64,000 nucleotides of DNA from Agathobacter rectalis ATCC 33656 (GCF_000020605.1 NC_012781.1:2915501-2979500), one strand, 5' to 3'. Positions 8,079 through 16,695 are shown, numbered from the stretch's first letter. The notes: generated from the sequence alone by a model not told the origin. Program-made: numbers and translations.

Positions 8079-8333
8079 CTAATTTCTTCTGTCTAACAAA
8101 GCCTCATTTTTAGAAGCAAGTCTTATAAAAAAACTGTTTGGCAACTCTGTATTTTTAAAAATGACAATATAAAATATTATAAGAATTAATTTTGTTACGT
8201 TTGATACATTTTTTACATTAACCAACAAAATATCATCCCACTTATAACCAAGAACACTGCCTATAGAACTCGTCAATACATTAAATGCAATAAAAATAAG
8301 TAAAAATTGTTTACTCCATATATTTTTGTCCAA
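8079..8333 (-). CDS. hypothetical membrane protein, possibly frameshifted part of the upstream gene
   Basis: This 84-codon frame has a TTG start inside the last codons of the 135-residue gene and two hydrophobic segments. The last 20 codons of the upstream frame run over the same bases in another frame and are poor in charged residues. A single-base frameshift near 8330 would join the two into one protein of about 200 residues with six segments. I cannot tell whether this is natural decay or a sequencing difference. Confidence 0.35.
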   Translation of the reverse strand: MDKNIWSKQFLLIFIAFNVLTSSIGSVLGYKWDDILLVNVKNVSNVTKLILIIFYIVIFKNTELPNSFFIRLASKNEALLDRRN

Positions 8334-8680
8334 AAAGATTTTATATATTTACGTGATAGTATCAGCACAATAACAGAAACTACTATAAGAACAATGCAAA
8401 CTAATGGTTTCTTATAAAGTTCAAATATATACTGCAAGCTAAACATGTTTATTAAAATCCCCATGCCACGTCCGCCAAATATTCCCGATTCATTCAATTC
8501 ACATTCAATTTTCTTGATTTCTGATATCATAGAAATATAATACACTGCATAAAACATCAAACATCCGATTAATAATACGCTAATATTCTGAAACTCATCT
8601 CCGGCCGTTGTCTTGTCTAATATATAATAACTAATTATACCTAGTCCCCATATAATAAAATGTACGATATATTTTTTCAC
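8273..8680 (-). CDS. hypothetical membrane protein in peptide cassette
   Basis: A 135-residue protein with four hydrophobic segments (about residues 4-21, 33-51, 74-86, 91-110). It lies 3 bases downstream of a 60-residue membrane protein gene and after the small precursor at 8875-9018, all read in the same direction from the promoter module at 9054. That order (promoter, leader peptide, small membrane proteins) suggests immunity or accessory functions. No family recognised. The 3' end may be frameshifted. Confidence 0.5.
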   Translation of the reverse strand: MKKYIVHFIIWGLGIISYYILDKTTAGDEFQNISVLLIGCLMFYAVYYISMISEIKKIECELNESGIFGGRGMGILINMFSLQYIFELYKKPLVCIVLIVVSVIVLILSRKYIKSFWTKIYGVNNFYLFLLHLMY

Positions 8681-8683
8681 TCT

Positions 8684-8866
8684 TCACCCCTGCATTTTTA
8701 GAATGATCATAATAAATATTACAGCTATGATCTGACATACTATTCCTATAATATTAAATTTCCTGCTATTATGAGCTTCCAATATGTCTTTTTTTGAACT
8801 TTTCAAATTACAAAAAACAGATATTAACTGAAAAGTCAGAAATCCTATATATAATACTTTATACAT
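8684..8866 (-). CDS. small two-helix membrane protein
   Basis: A 60-residue protein with two hydrophobic segments (about 4-21 and 38-57) separated by a basic loop (KSSKKDILEAHNSRK). AGGGG lies 5 bases before the ATG, overlapping the stop of the peptide gene upstream. Size and position directly after a double-glycine peptide gene fit a dedicated immunity protein; function is inferred from context only. Confidence 0.55.
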   Translation of the reverse strand: MYKVLYIGFLTFQLISVFCNLKSSKKDILEAHNSRKFNIIGIVCQIIAVIFIMIILKMQG

Positions 8867-8874
8867 TTTTACCC

Positions 8875-9018
8875 CTAATATCTACCATATCCCCAAACCA
8901 TTTTTTTCTTTTTTGAATCAAATCCAATATACATTCCACCGTGTTTTTCACCTTCAGTAAAAAGCCAGCTAGATAACCCAAAAGCAGTTGACAGTGCTCC
9001 ATCATAACACATATCCAT
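8875..9018 (-). CDS. chimeric small peptide sharing the bacteriocin leader start
   Basis: A 47-residue frame has a strong AGGAGG ribosome site 9 bases before the ATG and starts with MDMCYDGAL, the same nine residues as the 110-residue precursor at 10175-10507. After that it diverges completely, yet still has a Gly-Gly at residues 27-28 (EKHGG), one residue off the GG at 28-29 in the other leaders. The remaining 19 residues end KKKKMVWGYGRY. DNA upstream is also shared with the other precursor. It could be a third bacteriocin or pheromone precursor, or a fusion of a leader start with a foreign reading frame. Confidence 0.6.
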   Translation of the reverse strand: MDMCYDGALSTAFGLSSWLFTEGEKHGGMYIGFDSKKKKMVWGYGRY

Positions 9019-9053
9019 ATATGTGTACCTCCTCTTCTCTTTGTTTTATTTTT

Positions 9054-9110
9054 GCCATTCCCGTCTGCAGACAGTCCTGACTCTATGTAAAGCTTTTACA
9101 TACAAAAATT
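9054..9110 (-). promoter_or_regulatory. promoter module copy 1 (degenerate)
   Basis: It contains the dyad ATGTAAAGCTTTTACAT and a degraded form of the TTGCAA box (CTGCAG) seen in four other copies (10546, 12898, 16737, 17320). It lies upstream of the chimeric peptide gene. The weaker second half may mean reduced activity. Confidence 0.5.
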
Positions 9111-9434
9111 AATCAAATTTCCCTGCTGCATCTGCTCCTCATTTATCTTCTTATAAGGATGTTTAAATATAAATACCAGCACTATACTTATGATTGTCAT
9201 CATTACAATTACCGCAAAAAGCTTTGGGTTCATCTGAAACAGTATCACACCTGTGATAAGAGCCATTGATATATCCATGATAAGCAATAATGCTATATTT
9301 GTAAACATTTAAAATCGCCGGAAGTGTATATCTGCTAAGGAAGCCTTCCCTGTCAACCTTAACCGCCTGGCAGTTAAATCCAAGCTGCTCTGCACATTTT
9401 GACAGACCTATGAGATTTGTTCCTTTCTTTTACA
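9111..9434 (-). pseudogene. mosaic fossil of exporter and Ig-like protein genes
   Basis: Four pieces of the intact genes are joined here in the same orientation: the exporter 3' end (like 10690-10708), its middle (9121-9303, like 11843-12022), its N-terminal peptidase part (9304-9420, like 12594-12708) and a scrap of the Ig-like gene (from 9421, like 13170-13210). Junctions fall at short shared words such as CTGCTGCATCT. One 70-codon stretch remains open but lacks all catalytic motifs, so no function is expected. Confidence 0.85.
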
Positions 9435-10127
9435 TCATCTATGTGCAATGCCACTTATTATCCCACCAACTATAGACACATTCCAAAACATATGCAGTAC
9501 GATTGCTGATACGATATTATTAGTGCGTAAATATACATATGCACATCCCATTCCAAGTATGAAATATATTAATAAATTGCTTATTTCCGGCATAAATCCA
9601 CTCTGTTTTAAGCTATTTATGTGAAACATTGCAAATATAACTGCACTTATTAACATATAAGCAACATTATCTGCCTTTAATATAGTTTTTAGAATAGTAA
9701 TAACTGCACATCTATTAAATAATTCTTCTATTACTGGTGAAAATATTATAATTTTAATTATAACACTAGCCGATAACGCCTTCTCTTCTCCTTCTCCCAG
9801 CAAAACTTGAATTAATACTGACAAAAATGCTATTATTAAAAATACTGTACTAATTTCATTTAAAATCTCTTTATCAAAGGTTTTAAATCCTTCCCTCAAA
9901 AATGGGTAAAATATACCTATTGATAAAAAAAAGATTAAAGCATACATTATATAGTCGCTATATTCTATATAATGGTTTAATACAATATTCATGTATTTAA
10001 ACCCACCAAGATATCCTATTATAAATATTATGGCATATACCATTATCGTAACTTTATATATTTTTTTCATTGTTGTTTTGTACAAAAGTAGTCTCATATA
10101 AAATAATTTATTGAGACTACTTTTCAT
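9435..10127 (-). CDS. CPBP family intramembrane metalloprotease, likely bacteriocin immunity
   Basis: A 230-residue membrane protein with about seven segments and the Abi/CPBP motifs: EELFNRC (motif 1, EExxxR), FAMFHI (motif 2, FxxxH) and LHMFWN (motif 3). These prokaryotic relatives of CAAX proteases often protect bacteriocin producers. It follows the precursor gene at 10175-10507 by 47 bases on the same strand, which supports an immunity role. Its last codons (IAHR and stop) lie in sequence homologous to the Ig-like protein gene, so the natural C-terminus was replaced by recombination. The catalytic motifs are intact. Confidence 0.82.
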   Translation of the reverse strand: MKSSLNKLFYMRLLLYKTTMKKIYKVTIMVYAIIFIIGYLGGFKYMNIVLNHYIEYSDYIMYALIFFLSIGIFYPFLREGFKTFDKEILNEISTVFLIIAFLSVLIQVLLGEGEEKALSASVIIKIIIFSPVIEELFNRCAVITILKTILKADNVAYMLISAVIFAMFHINSLKQSGFMPEISNLLIYFILGMGCAYVYLRTNNIVSAIVLHMFWNVSIVGGIISGIAHR

Positions 10128-10174
10128 TTTCTGTCTATCCTTAAATATTTATTGCCTTATAAACATACAATATT

Positions 10175-10507
10175 TTAAAATAAATCGTATGATCCTAATG
10201 CATACAGAGTTGCTGCTGTGCATACTCCTATAGCCACCTTTACCTGCCATGGAACCGCTTTGATAAATCTCAATAAAGTTCCACCTGCTTTACTCAACAT
10301 TCTTCCATATGATAATCCCTTATTTTTTTCAACAAAATGTCTAAATGCAGCCCCTGCATAACCTAATGAAAATACTGCAAGAATTCCACATACATTCTTA
10401 AGCACTTGACGTCCACTCCACCCTCCTTCCGTATAGCACATTTCCTCTTCATCCATTACAGCATAACTGCTTGGGAGCACCAGTGCTCCATCATAACACA
10501 TATCCAT
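10175..10507 (-). CDS. double-glycine leader bacteriocin precursor (110 aa)
   Basis: The leader of 29 residues starts MDMCYDGALVLPSS and ends EEMCYTEGG, matching the leader at 16303-16695 in all but a few positions. C39 peptidases cut after such GG pairs. The predicted mature peptide of 81 residues has two hydrophobic stretches (GILAVFSLGYAGAAF and VAIGVCTAATLYALG) separated by a basic region, as in pore-forming class II bacteriocins. AGGAGG precedes the ATG. It lies directly downstream of the exporter and a promoter module and upstream of a CPBP immunity candidate. Signalling rather than killing activity is possible but less likely at this length. Confidence 0.82.
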   Translation of the reverse strand: MDMCYDGALVLPSSYAVMDEEEMCYTEGGWSGRQVLKNVCGILAVFSLGYAGAAFRHFVEKNKGLSYGRMLSKAGGTLLRFIKAVPWQVKVAIGVCTAATLYALGSYDLF

Positions 10508-10545
10508 ATATGTGTACCTCCTTTTCTATTTGTTTTAATGTTTCT

Positions 10546-10603
10546 GTCATTCCTGTTTGCAACCAGGCACGACTTTATGTAAATGATCATTACATACAAA
10601 ATT
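10546..10603 (-). promoter_or_regulatory. promoter module copy 2
   Basis: Dyad ATGTAAATGATCATTACAT, then on the minus strand TTGCAA as a -35 box, 17 bases, and ATTAAA as -10. It drives the 110-residue precursor and sits just after the exporter stop codon. Confidence 0.6.
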
Positions 10604-10610
10604 ATAATCG

Positions 10611-12842
10611 CTAAGTGTAGCTCATCACTTCGCCATCATCCGGCTCTGTTTCATTCTCCTTATCCACGCTTTCGTCCTGCCTGATAACAAAATTTCCCTG
10701 CTGCATCTCCCATAGTCTGTAATACTGCCCTTTCTTTTCCAGCAGTTCCTTATGTGTTCCCTGTTCTATTATCTTTCCTTTGTCCATGACTATTATTTTG
10801 TCACAGTTTTTTACTGTTGCCAGCCTGTGTGCTATTATAAGCATGGTCTTTTTTCTGAATTTATTGTATATCATATCAAAAATGATATTTTCTGTTGCAA
10901 AATCCAGATTGCTGGTGGATTCATCCATGATATAAAACTGGTTTTCCTTTAGAAATGCCCTTGCAAGCGCAATTCGCTGTTTTTCACCACCGCTTAGTCC
11001 ATTTCCGGCTTCTTCGAGATATGTGTAATACTGCATCGGAAGTCTCTTGATAAATTCATGTGCATCGGCCGCTTTTGCTGCCTCCCTGACCTCATCAAGA
11101 GTCGCACTCTGTCTTGTAACCCTTATATTATCATATATGCTTTTTGAAAAAAGCTCTATGTTCTGCGGTACATAGGATACAGCACGCCGGATATCGTCAT
11201 TTCTGTATTCCGAGATATCCATGCCATCTATTGTTATGTCACCAGACTGTGGCTCATAATATTTAAGCAGCATCTTAGCTATCGTAGACTTTCCGCTTCC
11301 GCTTGCGCCTACAAGTGCAACTTTCTGCCCTTTTTCTATCGTAAAACTCACATCATCCAGCGCAGGTTTTCGGTTTCCATAGCCGAATGTGACATGATTA
11401 AGCTTTATATCACCATCAATCTGTGTTATTTCCTGATACTGTCTTTCACTCTGCTGCTCTCTTTCATAATCCATGATCTCAGACAGTCTCTTCATGGAAA
11501 TGTTTGCCTCCTGTATTGAAAGCTGCAGACTTACAAGATTGCCGATTGGATCCATGAAATATCCCGCCAGAGTCATAAACGCCATATAACTTCCAAGTGT
11601 CAGGCTATTGTTTATCACCTGCATAATGCCGACATACAGCATTACGAGATTCCCTGCTCCTGATATGACACTTGATATGGTTCCCTGCACATTTGAAAGC
11701 ATTCCCTCTTTATAACTTATCCTAAGTGACTTTATGTATTCGCGTTCTATACTTTCCAGTTCGATGTCCTCGTTCGCATTTCCTTTTATTGTCTCAACCG
11801 CGCGCAATCCTTCTATTATCTCTGAATTGAGTATTGATGACTGCTGCATCTGCTCCTCATTTATCTTCTTATAAGGCTGTTTAAATATAAATACCAGCAC
11901 TATACTTATGATTGTCATCATTACAATTATCGCAAAAAGCTTTGGGTTCATCTGAAACAGTATCACACCTGTGATAAGAGCCATTGATATATCCATGATA
12001 AGCGATAATGCTATATTTGTAAAAATATCCTTTATGGTAAATGCATCTGAGAAACGTGTCGTAATGTCACCTGTTTTACGGCTTGCAAAGAATTTCATCG
12101 GCAGCTTGTATATGTGTTCAAAATATCCCAGCATAAGCGGAATATCTATCTTTATTGACAGGTGCATAAGTATCCACTGTCTTACAAAGCTGACAAATGT
12201 CGAGGTCAGTGAAATTCCTAGGAATACTGCAAGCATGATCTTTAAAACATCCTTCTGCCGGTAAGGCAGTATCTCATCATATATTATGTTGTTGAAAAGT
12301 GATGATAAAATCCCAAGAAGAGTTACAAGAAGTGATGCCACAAGTGCATATATAAAAAGCTTTTTCTGTGGAAGAAGCAGCTTTATGTACCTGTCAAATA
12401 GCTTTGTTCCCTTAATCTTCTCACGTTCAAATTCGCTGTTTGGTTTTAACAGCAGCATCGCACCTGTAAATTTCTTATAGAAATCATCTATTGAAATTCT
12501 CTCTATATCCTTCGCCGGATCTCCCACTATCACATACTTTTTCGTTATCCTGAAAACAACAACAAAATGCGACATTCCCTCTTTAGTAATAACATTTGCA
12601 ATCGCCGGAAGTGTATATCTGCTAAGGAAGCCTTCCCTGTCAACCTTAACCGCCTGGCAGTTAAATCCAAGCTGCTCTGCACATTTTGACAGACCTATGA
12701 GATTTGTCCCTTTCAGGTCAGTTCCCATAAGATCCCTTAATTTCGTTATTGTGGTTTCTTTTCTGTAATGCAGACAGACCATACCCATGCATGCCGCTGC
12801 ACAGTCTGTTGCATCATGCTGCTTTATAAATGTGTATCGCAT
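10611..12842 (-). CDS. peptidase-containing ABC bacteriocin exporter (C39 type)
   Basis: The 743-residue protein combines three parts. The N-terminal C39 cysteine protease has QHDATDCAAAC with catalytic C14, H92 (MSHF) and D108 (VGDP). Six membrane helices follow at about 160-430. The C-terminal ATPase has Walker A GASGSGKST (512-520), signature LSGGE (616-620), Walker B FYIMDES and H-loop IIAHRL. It removes double-glycine leaders and exports the core peptides. Partners are the HlyD adaptor upstream and the precursors on either side. Length is full for the family. All catalytic residues are intact, unlike the fragments of the same gene at 7982 and 9111. Confidence 0.95.
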   Translation of the reverse strand: MRYTFIKQHDATDCAAACMGMVCLHYRKETTITKLRDLMGTDLKGTNLIGLSKCAEQLGFNCQAVKVDREGFLSRYTLPAIANVITKEGMSHFVVVFRITKKYVIVGDPAKDIERISIDDFYKKFTGAMLLLKPNSEFEREKIKGTKLFDRYIKLLLPQKKLFIYALVASLLVTLLGILSSLFNNIIYDEILPYRQKDVLKIMLAVFLGISLTSTFVSFVRQWILMHLSIKIDIPLMLGYFEHIYKLPMKFFASRKTGDITTRFSDAFTIKDIFTNIALSLIMDISMALITGVILFQMNPKLFAIIVMMTIISIVLVFIFKQPYKKINEEQMQQSSILNSEIIEGLRAVETIKGNANEDIELESIEREYIKSLRISYKEGMLSNVQGTISSVISGAGNLVMLYVGIMQVINNSLTLGSYMAFMTLAGYFMDPIGNLVSLQLSIQEANISMKRLSEIMDYEREQQSERQYQEITQIDGDIKLNHVTFGYGNRKPALDDVSFTIEKGQKVALVGASGSGKSTIAKMLLKYYEPQSGDITIDGMDISEYRNDDIRRAVSYVPQNIELFSKSIYDNIRVTRQSATLDEVREAAKAADAHEFIKRLPMQYYTYLEEAGNGLSGGEKQRIALARAFLKENQFYIMDESTSNLDFATENIIFDMIYNKFRKKTMLIIAHRLATVKNCDKIIVMDKGKIIEQGTHKELLEKKGQYYRLWEMQQGNFVIRQDESVDKENETEPDDGEVMSYT

Positions 12843-12897
12843 TGTGTCCCTTCCTGTTCGCTATATATTAATTTTCTCTTCTAAACATTATTTTTCT

Positions 12898-12950
12898 GCC
12901 ATGTCTGTTTGCAACTGGGCATGACTTTATGTAAATCATGATTACATACA
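12898..12950 (-). promoter_or_regulatory. promoter module copy 3
   Basis: Dyad ATGTAAATCATGATTACAT, followed on the minus strand by TTGCAA, 17 bases and ATAATG. It lies between the Ig-like gene and the exporter, so the exporter can be expressed from its own promoter. Confidence 0.6.
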
Positions 12951-12953
12951 CCT

Positions 12954-14249
12954 TTACCAGAACCAGTATCTTCTCTTTACCGCCACATACACAGCAATTC
13001 CTGCAATTATGCCGATTCCACCTGCAATCAGTATATATCTGACCGCTGCGTTGCCCTCTCTGATGGGCTTTGCCGTGATCATATACTTTCCTGGTGTGCT
13101 TAAATTAAGCCCGCTCATGTCTTCTGTACTCACAAGTTCGTATTTATGCTTTACGTTATTATATAGATACAGATATTTTCCTTTTACATCATCTATGTGC
13201 AGTGTCACTTCTCCGCACAGATACTCTCCATCGTTGAGATTGAATTTTATGCAGTCCCCTGCCCTTTCGAGTTCTATATCCGTATTAAGTTCATTTTTAT
13301 AATTTACTATCTTCTTTCCGTCTATTATGATGCTGTAGCCGTCTCCGGTCACTTTCATTGATCTGCCTGCTGCGTACAGTTCATATAGCATCTGCTCACT
13401 TATTACAGGCGTTTCGGATACATCCGTATTTTCATCAAATATCTGTTCACTTGTGTTTTCTGCTTCTGTACTATCTGCTGCCGGTTCAGCCACAGAACTT
13501 TCCGTATCTCTGTTTACGATTACCGACACTGCGCCCGACAAATCCCCATTTGAAACTATTATTGTAGCTGAACCTGTCTGTTTTGCCGTTACCACACCAC
13601 TGCCTGATACTGCTGCAACTGATGTGTTGGTTGATTTGTATGAAACCGCCTGCTCTGCCTCTGCCGGAAACACAGATACGCTCAGTTTAAATGCCGTTCC
13701 CGGCTTCATTACGAGATATTCTTTATTTATATTTATTCCAGTGGTTTTTACTTTTACTGTCAGACTTACCTCTTTTATTACACTTCCGGCAGATACATAT
13801 ATGGTAACATATCCTTTTGAGATACCCTTTACTTCACCTCCAGAAGTCACAGTTGCTATATTTATATCAGATGAACGGAAGGTTATCGTGCTTTCCGTGG
13901 CATTCGCCGGAAGTGCTGTGGCTGTAAGGTTTATTGTCTTTCCTACTTCCACTTCCTCCTCATGATCTGATATCTCGATATCTGTTACCGGTATATTCTG
14001 TTCCATATCATGTACGTCTGTTTTGTCTTCCTTGTCCGTTTCCGATGCATTGGCCGTTTCTGATGCATTGTCCGTTTCCGGGGTTTCATCCATATCCGGT
14101 TCTGCATCATTTGCCATATCGCTTTCTTCCGCTGTCACTTCTGCAGCATATACAGCCATCGGTAAGTACTCCATACCCAAAGCCAGTATAAATATAACAG
14201 CAAATATTCTGATTCTGTTTCTTAACTTCATAACCTTATCCCATGTCAT
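12954..14249 (-). CDS. secreted/anchored protein with two bacterial Ig-like (BIG2) domains
   Basis: The 431-residue protein has a signal peptide (IRIFAVIFILALGMEYLPMA), an acidic serine/threonine-rich linker with ASETANASETD-like repeats, two BIG2 domains (about 88-165 and 167-245, each with ATALPANATES or SVFPAEAEQA type strands), a second linker, a further domain of about 110 residues and a C-terminal helix (YILIAGGIGIIAGIAVYVAV) followed by basic residues. It would be displayed outside the membrane. It overlaps the HlyD gene by ATGA and precedes the exporter, so it is a stable operon member. Ig-like proteins are not a standard part of bacteriocin exporters; a role as spacer through the wall or as docking factor is inference. 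Confidence 0.85.
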   Translation of the reverse strand: MTWDKVMKLRNRIRIFAVIFILALGMEYLPMAVYAAEVTAEESDMANDAEPDMDETPETDNASETANASETDKEDKTDVHDMEQNIPVTDIEISDHEEEVEVGKTINLTATALPANATESTITFRSSDINIATVTSGGEVKGISKGYVTIYVSAGSVIKEVSLTVKVKTTGININKEYLVMKPGTAFKLSVSVFPAEAEQAVSYKSTNTSVAAVSGSGVVTAKQTGSATIIVSNGDLSGAVSVIVNRDTESSVAEPAADSTEAENTSEQIFDENTDVSETPVISEQMLYELYAAGRSMKVTGDGYSIIIDGKKIVNYKNELNTDIELERAGDCIKFNLNDGEYLCGEVTLHIDDVKGKYLYLYNNVKHKYELVSTEDMSGLNLSTPGKYMITAKPIREGNAAVRYILIAGGIGIIAGIAVYVAVKRRYWFW

Positions 14250-15376
14250 TTTCCGGTTTTTATTCCGAGTTTCTCAAGCACATAGTTAAAATATGTGACT
14301 TTATCATACTGTATCCTTGCAGCCGCCGTCATACCGTTAGTCACGTCTACCTTGTCTCCCTCACGGCTCAGCACATAATCCTGGTCTAGCACTATCATCA
14401 CTTTAAACGCCCGGCTTGTCGCTCCATCCTGCCCTTCCTGTGTAGTGACATTGCTGTCTATCCGTGATACGCTTCCGCTTATCGTCCCATAGACATTCTG
14501 TGACAGACCGTCCATAACCACCTGCACTCTGTCTCCCTCATGCATTCTGGCCATATCAGATGTGGAAACATATGCTTCGAGATATCTCTGCGAATTTTCC
14601 GGTGTGATTGTTGCCACAGTTGTCGTTGTCTGTACAACCATTCCACTCTTATAATTTCCCAGCATATGCAGAACTCCTGATGTGGTAGCTTTTACCTCAT
14701 AAGCATCCTGCCCACTTGTCACCGCTGCAAGCTGTGCATCTATTGATGCAATTTGCAGATTCGCCTCTTCAATCTTTGTCTCGGCAGATTGTATGGCAGA
14801 ATAATATACTTCATCAATCTTACCCTGATTAGTTTCAAGCTGTGCCTGTATCTGCTCATCAGTATATCCATATGCCTGATACGTTGACACATCAACCTTA
14901 TTCTGTTCCACCTGTGATTTGTAGGTTTCAAAAAGGCTCCAGTACAGACCGTCATCCGCTTTTGTCTCGTCAAAATAATTGGTATCGTCTTTTATTGATT
15001 TTATAAGAAGACTATACTGTGATATCTGTTCTTCATATGATTTTCTGTTGTCTTCAAGCTGTGTCTGCTGCAGATCATAATCAGTGCTTTTAATTGTAAA
15101 AAGCACATCCCCGGCTTCCACAAGTGCGCCCTCTTCCATGTTGCTGTCAAGAAGCTCTCCCGTATAGCTGCACATGACATAATTTGACTCATCATTCGTC
15201 ACAGTACCCTGTGCCTGTATGGTATACACCTTTGGTGTTTTTATACTCCATACTACTGCCACAATAAGAAAAACGGCTACAACTGTTATAAGTATATAGC
15301 CGAATGCCGGTGGATTCTTATCAAACAGTATTCTTGATTCCCTTATTTCATCTAAACTCTTAACGCTTCTGCTCAT
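14246..15376 (-). CDS. HlyD family bacteriocin secretion adaptor
   Basis: A 376-residue accessory protein with one N-terminal membrane helix (FGYILITVVAVFLIVAVVWS, about 25-44), a lipoyl-like barrel half (GELLDSNMEEGALVEAGDVL), a coiled-coil segment of about 100 residues (102-215), the returning barrel half (TTSGVLHMLGNYKSGMVVQ) and a beta-barrel C-terminal part. This is the membrane fusion partner of peptidase-containing exporters. The upstream 111 bases duplicate the end of the 16808 gene and the start of this one, showing that this gene originally followed that gene directly. Confidence 0.9.
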   Translation of the reverse strand: MSRSVKSLDEIRESRILFDKNPPAFGYILITVVAVFLIVAVVWSIKTPKVYTIQAQGTVTNDESNYVMCSYTGELLDSNMEEGALVEAGDVLFTIKSTDYDLQQTQLEDNRKSYEEQISQYSLLIKSIKDDTNYFDETKADDGLYWSLFETYKSQVEQNKVDVSTYQAYGYTDEQIQAQLETNQGKIDEVYYSAIQSAETKIEEANLQIASIDAQLAAVTSGQDAYEVKATTSGVLHMLGNYKSGMVVQTTTTVATITPENSQRYLEAYVSTSDMARMHEGDRVQVVMDGLSQNVYGTISGSVSRIDSNVTTQEGQDGATSRAFKVMIVLDQDYVLSREGDKVDVTNGMTAAARIQYDKVTYFNYVLEKLGIKTGK

Positions 15377-15476
15377 AACGCTTTTATTCCTTTACAGGCA
15401 TGAATACATCTGCAACCATTGTCTCTTCTTCTTCGTTTCTGTCTACGTAGATCGTATAATTGCAGCCATCCAGCTC
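15366..15476. repeat. 111-bp direct repeat, copy 1
   Basis: This segment matches 16790-16900 with three mismatches and the same orientation. It contains the last 28 codons of the 158-residue gene and the first 11 bases of hlyD. The two copies bracket the cassette that carries the 130-residue precursor and the membrane protein. Confidence 0.9.
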
Positions 15477-15557
15477 TCCTCTCCTATATTCGATGTGTAG
15501 ATATTAGTATCTGCACACCGAACATATACTAAAATACATGATATAAAAATCACCATA

Positions 15558-16247
15558 TCACATATTTTTCCTTATTTTTATCATCCAAAGATAATAATAT
15601 CCAAAAATAGCACATGTTATTAGATTCCATTCATACAACACTGATAATACTATAATAAATTCAAATATTACAGCAATTGCACAATTAACGCCTCCTATTC
15701 TATCATTATTGTACCTTATAAACAAAATCATATATATCAAAATGATTATACACATTAACGCGTATTCTGTTTTTGTATTAGTTGTGTTCATAAACATACA
15801 CGTAATAATTCCATTTGCCAATAGCCATTTATTCATTTCCTTTATACGGCAATCATCTGCTTTTTCGTACGTATCAATGAAATCTATCAACTTTATATGC
15901 TTTCCATATAACTCTTTACAAATCAGAATTGTTACTATTATCCCAATCATACTAAAACCAATAAGAGCATACTTAAACACAACACTATCAATTTGTGCAC
16001 CAATAAATGATATTCCTATCAAGAGCTGTTTAATTATTACATTTACCTCTACGCACTTACTGTGTAATGAAATATATTCTTTGTCTTTAAGGAAATTTGA
16101 TACTGATGCTCCTAAAAGTCCTACCAGTAGAAAAATAAACGATATAAGCACTAAATAGTTAAAATCATCTTCACAAATAAGTTTATATAATATAAATATT
16201 CCTGCATAATAGACTACGTCTGATATTATTAATATCATTCCCAACAC
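15558..16247 (-). CDS. seven-helix membrane protein, putative immunity
   Basis: A 229-residue protein made almost wholly of hydrophobic segments (seven, about residues 5-20, 30-47, 72-88, 92-112, 140-156, 160-178, 188-222). The start may be GTG at 16247 with GGAG 10 bases upstream, or the ATG three codons on. It follows the 130-residue precursor by 55 bases inside a unit bracketed by 111-bp repeats, so immunity to that bacteriocin is the natural guess. No recognised family. Confidence 0.6.
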   Translation of the reverse strand: MLGMILIISDVVYYAGIFILYKLICEDDFNYLVLISFIFLLVGLLGASVSNFLKDKEYISLHSKCVEVNVIIKQLLIGISFIGAQIDSVVFKYALIGFSMIGIIVTILICKELYGKHIKLIDFIDTYEKADDCRIKEMNKWLLANGIITCMFMNTTNTKTEYALMCIIILIYMILFIRYNNDRIGGVNCAIAVIFEFIIVLSVLYEWNLITCAIFGYYYLWMIKIRKNM

Positions 16248-16302
16248 TTCTATCCATCTCCAATTTCATTTATAAAACACAGTACAAGTGCTCTCACGAC
16301 AA

Positions 16303-16695
16303 TTAGTATTTTACCGTAATTCCTATTCCAACAGCCTCCTTAAAAGGATTCCAGTTCCATGACACTCTCACCCCATTATTTAGTGCTCCTCTAGCCAAGC
16401 CCTTTCCAAACGCTATAACCTGTCCTGCTGCCCATGTAAGTATACCTGCAACAACAGCAGTTGCTAACCCGCCAAATTTACTTACCTTATTAATCAGACA
16501 TTTAGCTAACGTATACGTCAAAGCTCCTGCAATTGCCACTTGTGGAGATAATCCAATTGCACAAAGTCCATTTATGCATTGCTTTTTGCTAAGATTTGCA
16601 ATTTCCTTACCACCTTCTAAATATGTCATTTCCTCTTCATCCATTACAGCATAACTGCTTGGGAGCACCAGTGCTCCATCGTAACATAATTCCAT
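16303..16695 (-). CDS. double-glycine leader bacteriocin precursor (130 aa)
   Basis: The leader of 29 residues starts MELCYDGALVLPSS and ends EEMTYLEGG. The mature part of 101 residues contains three hydrophobic blocks (VAIAGALTYTLAKCLI, GLATAVVAGILTWAAGQVI, AVGIGITV) and small-residue patterns such as GLATAVVAG seen in membrane-active bacteriocins. AGGAGG lies 9 bases before the ATG. It belongs to a cassette with promoter module 4 upstream and a seven-helix protein downstream. The near-identical leader shows that it uses the same exporter as the 110-residue precursor, while the cores are unrelated. Confidence 0.82.
   Translation of the reverse strand: MELCYDGALVLPSSYAVMDEEEMTYLEGGKEIANLSKKQCINGLCAIGLSPQVAIAGALTYTLAKCLINKVSKFGGLATAVVAGILTWAAGQVIAFGKGLARGALNNGVRVSWNWNPFKEAVGIGITVKY

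Noticed and set aside
9096-9308. 70-codon frame as a small exporter protein
   Set aside because: It is an internal slice of the exporter without peptidase or ATPase motifs, bounded by deletion junctions; it is part of the fossil.
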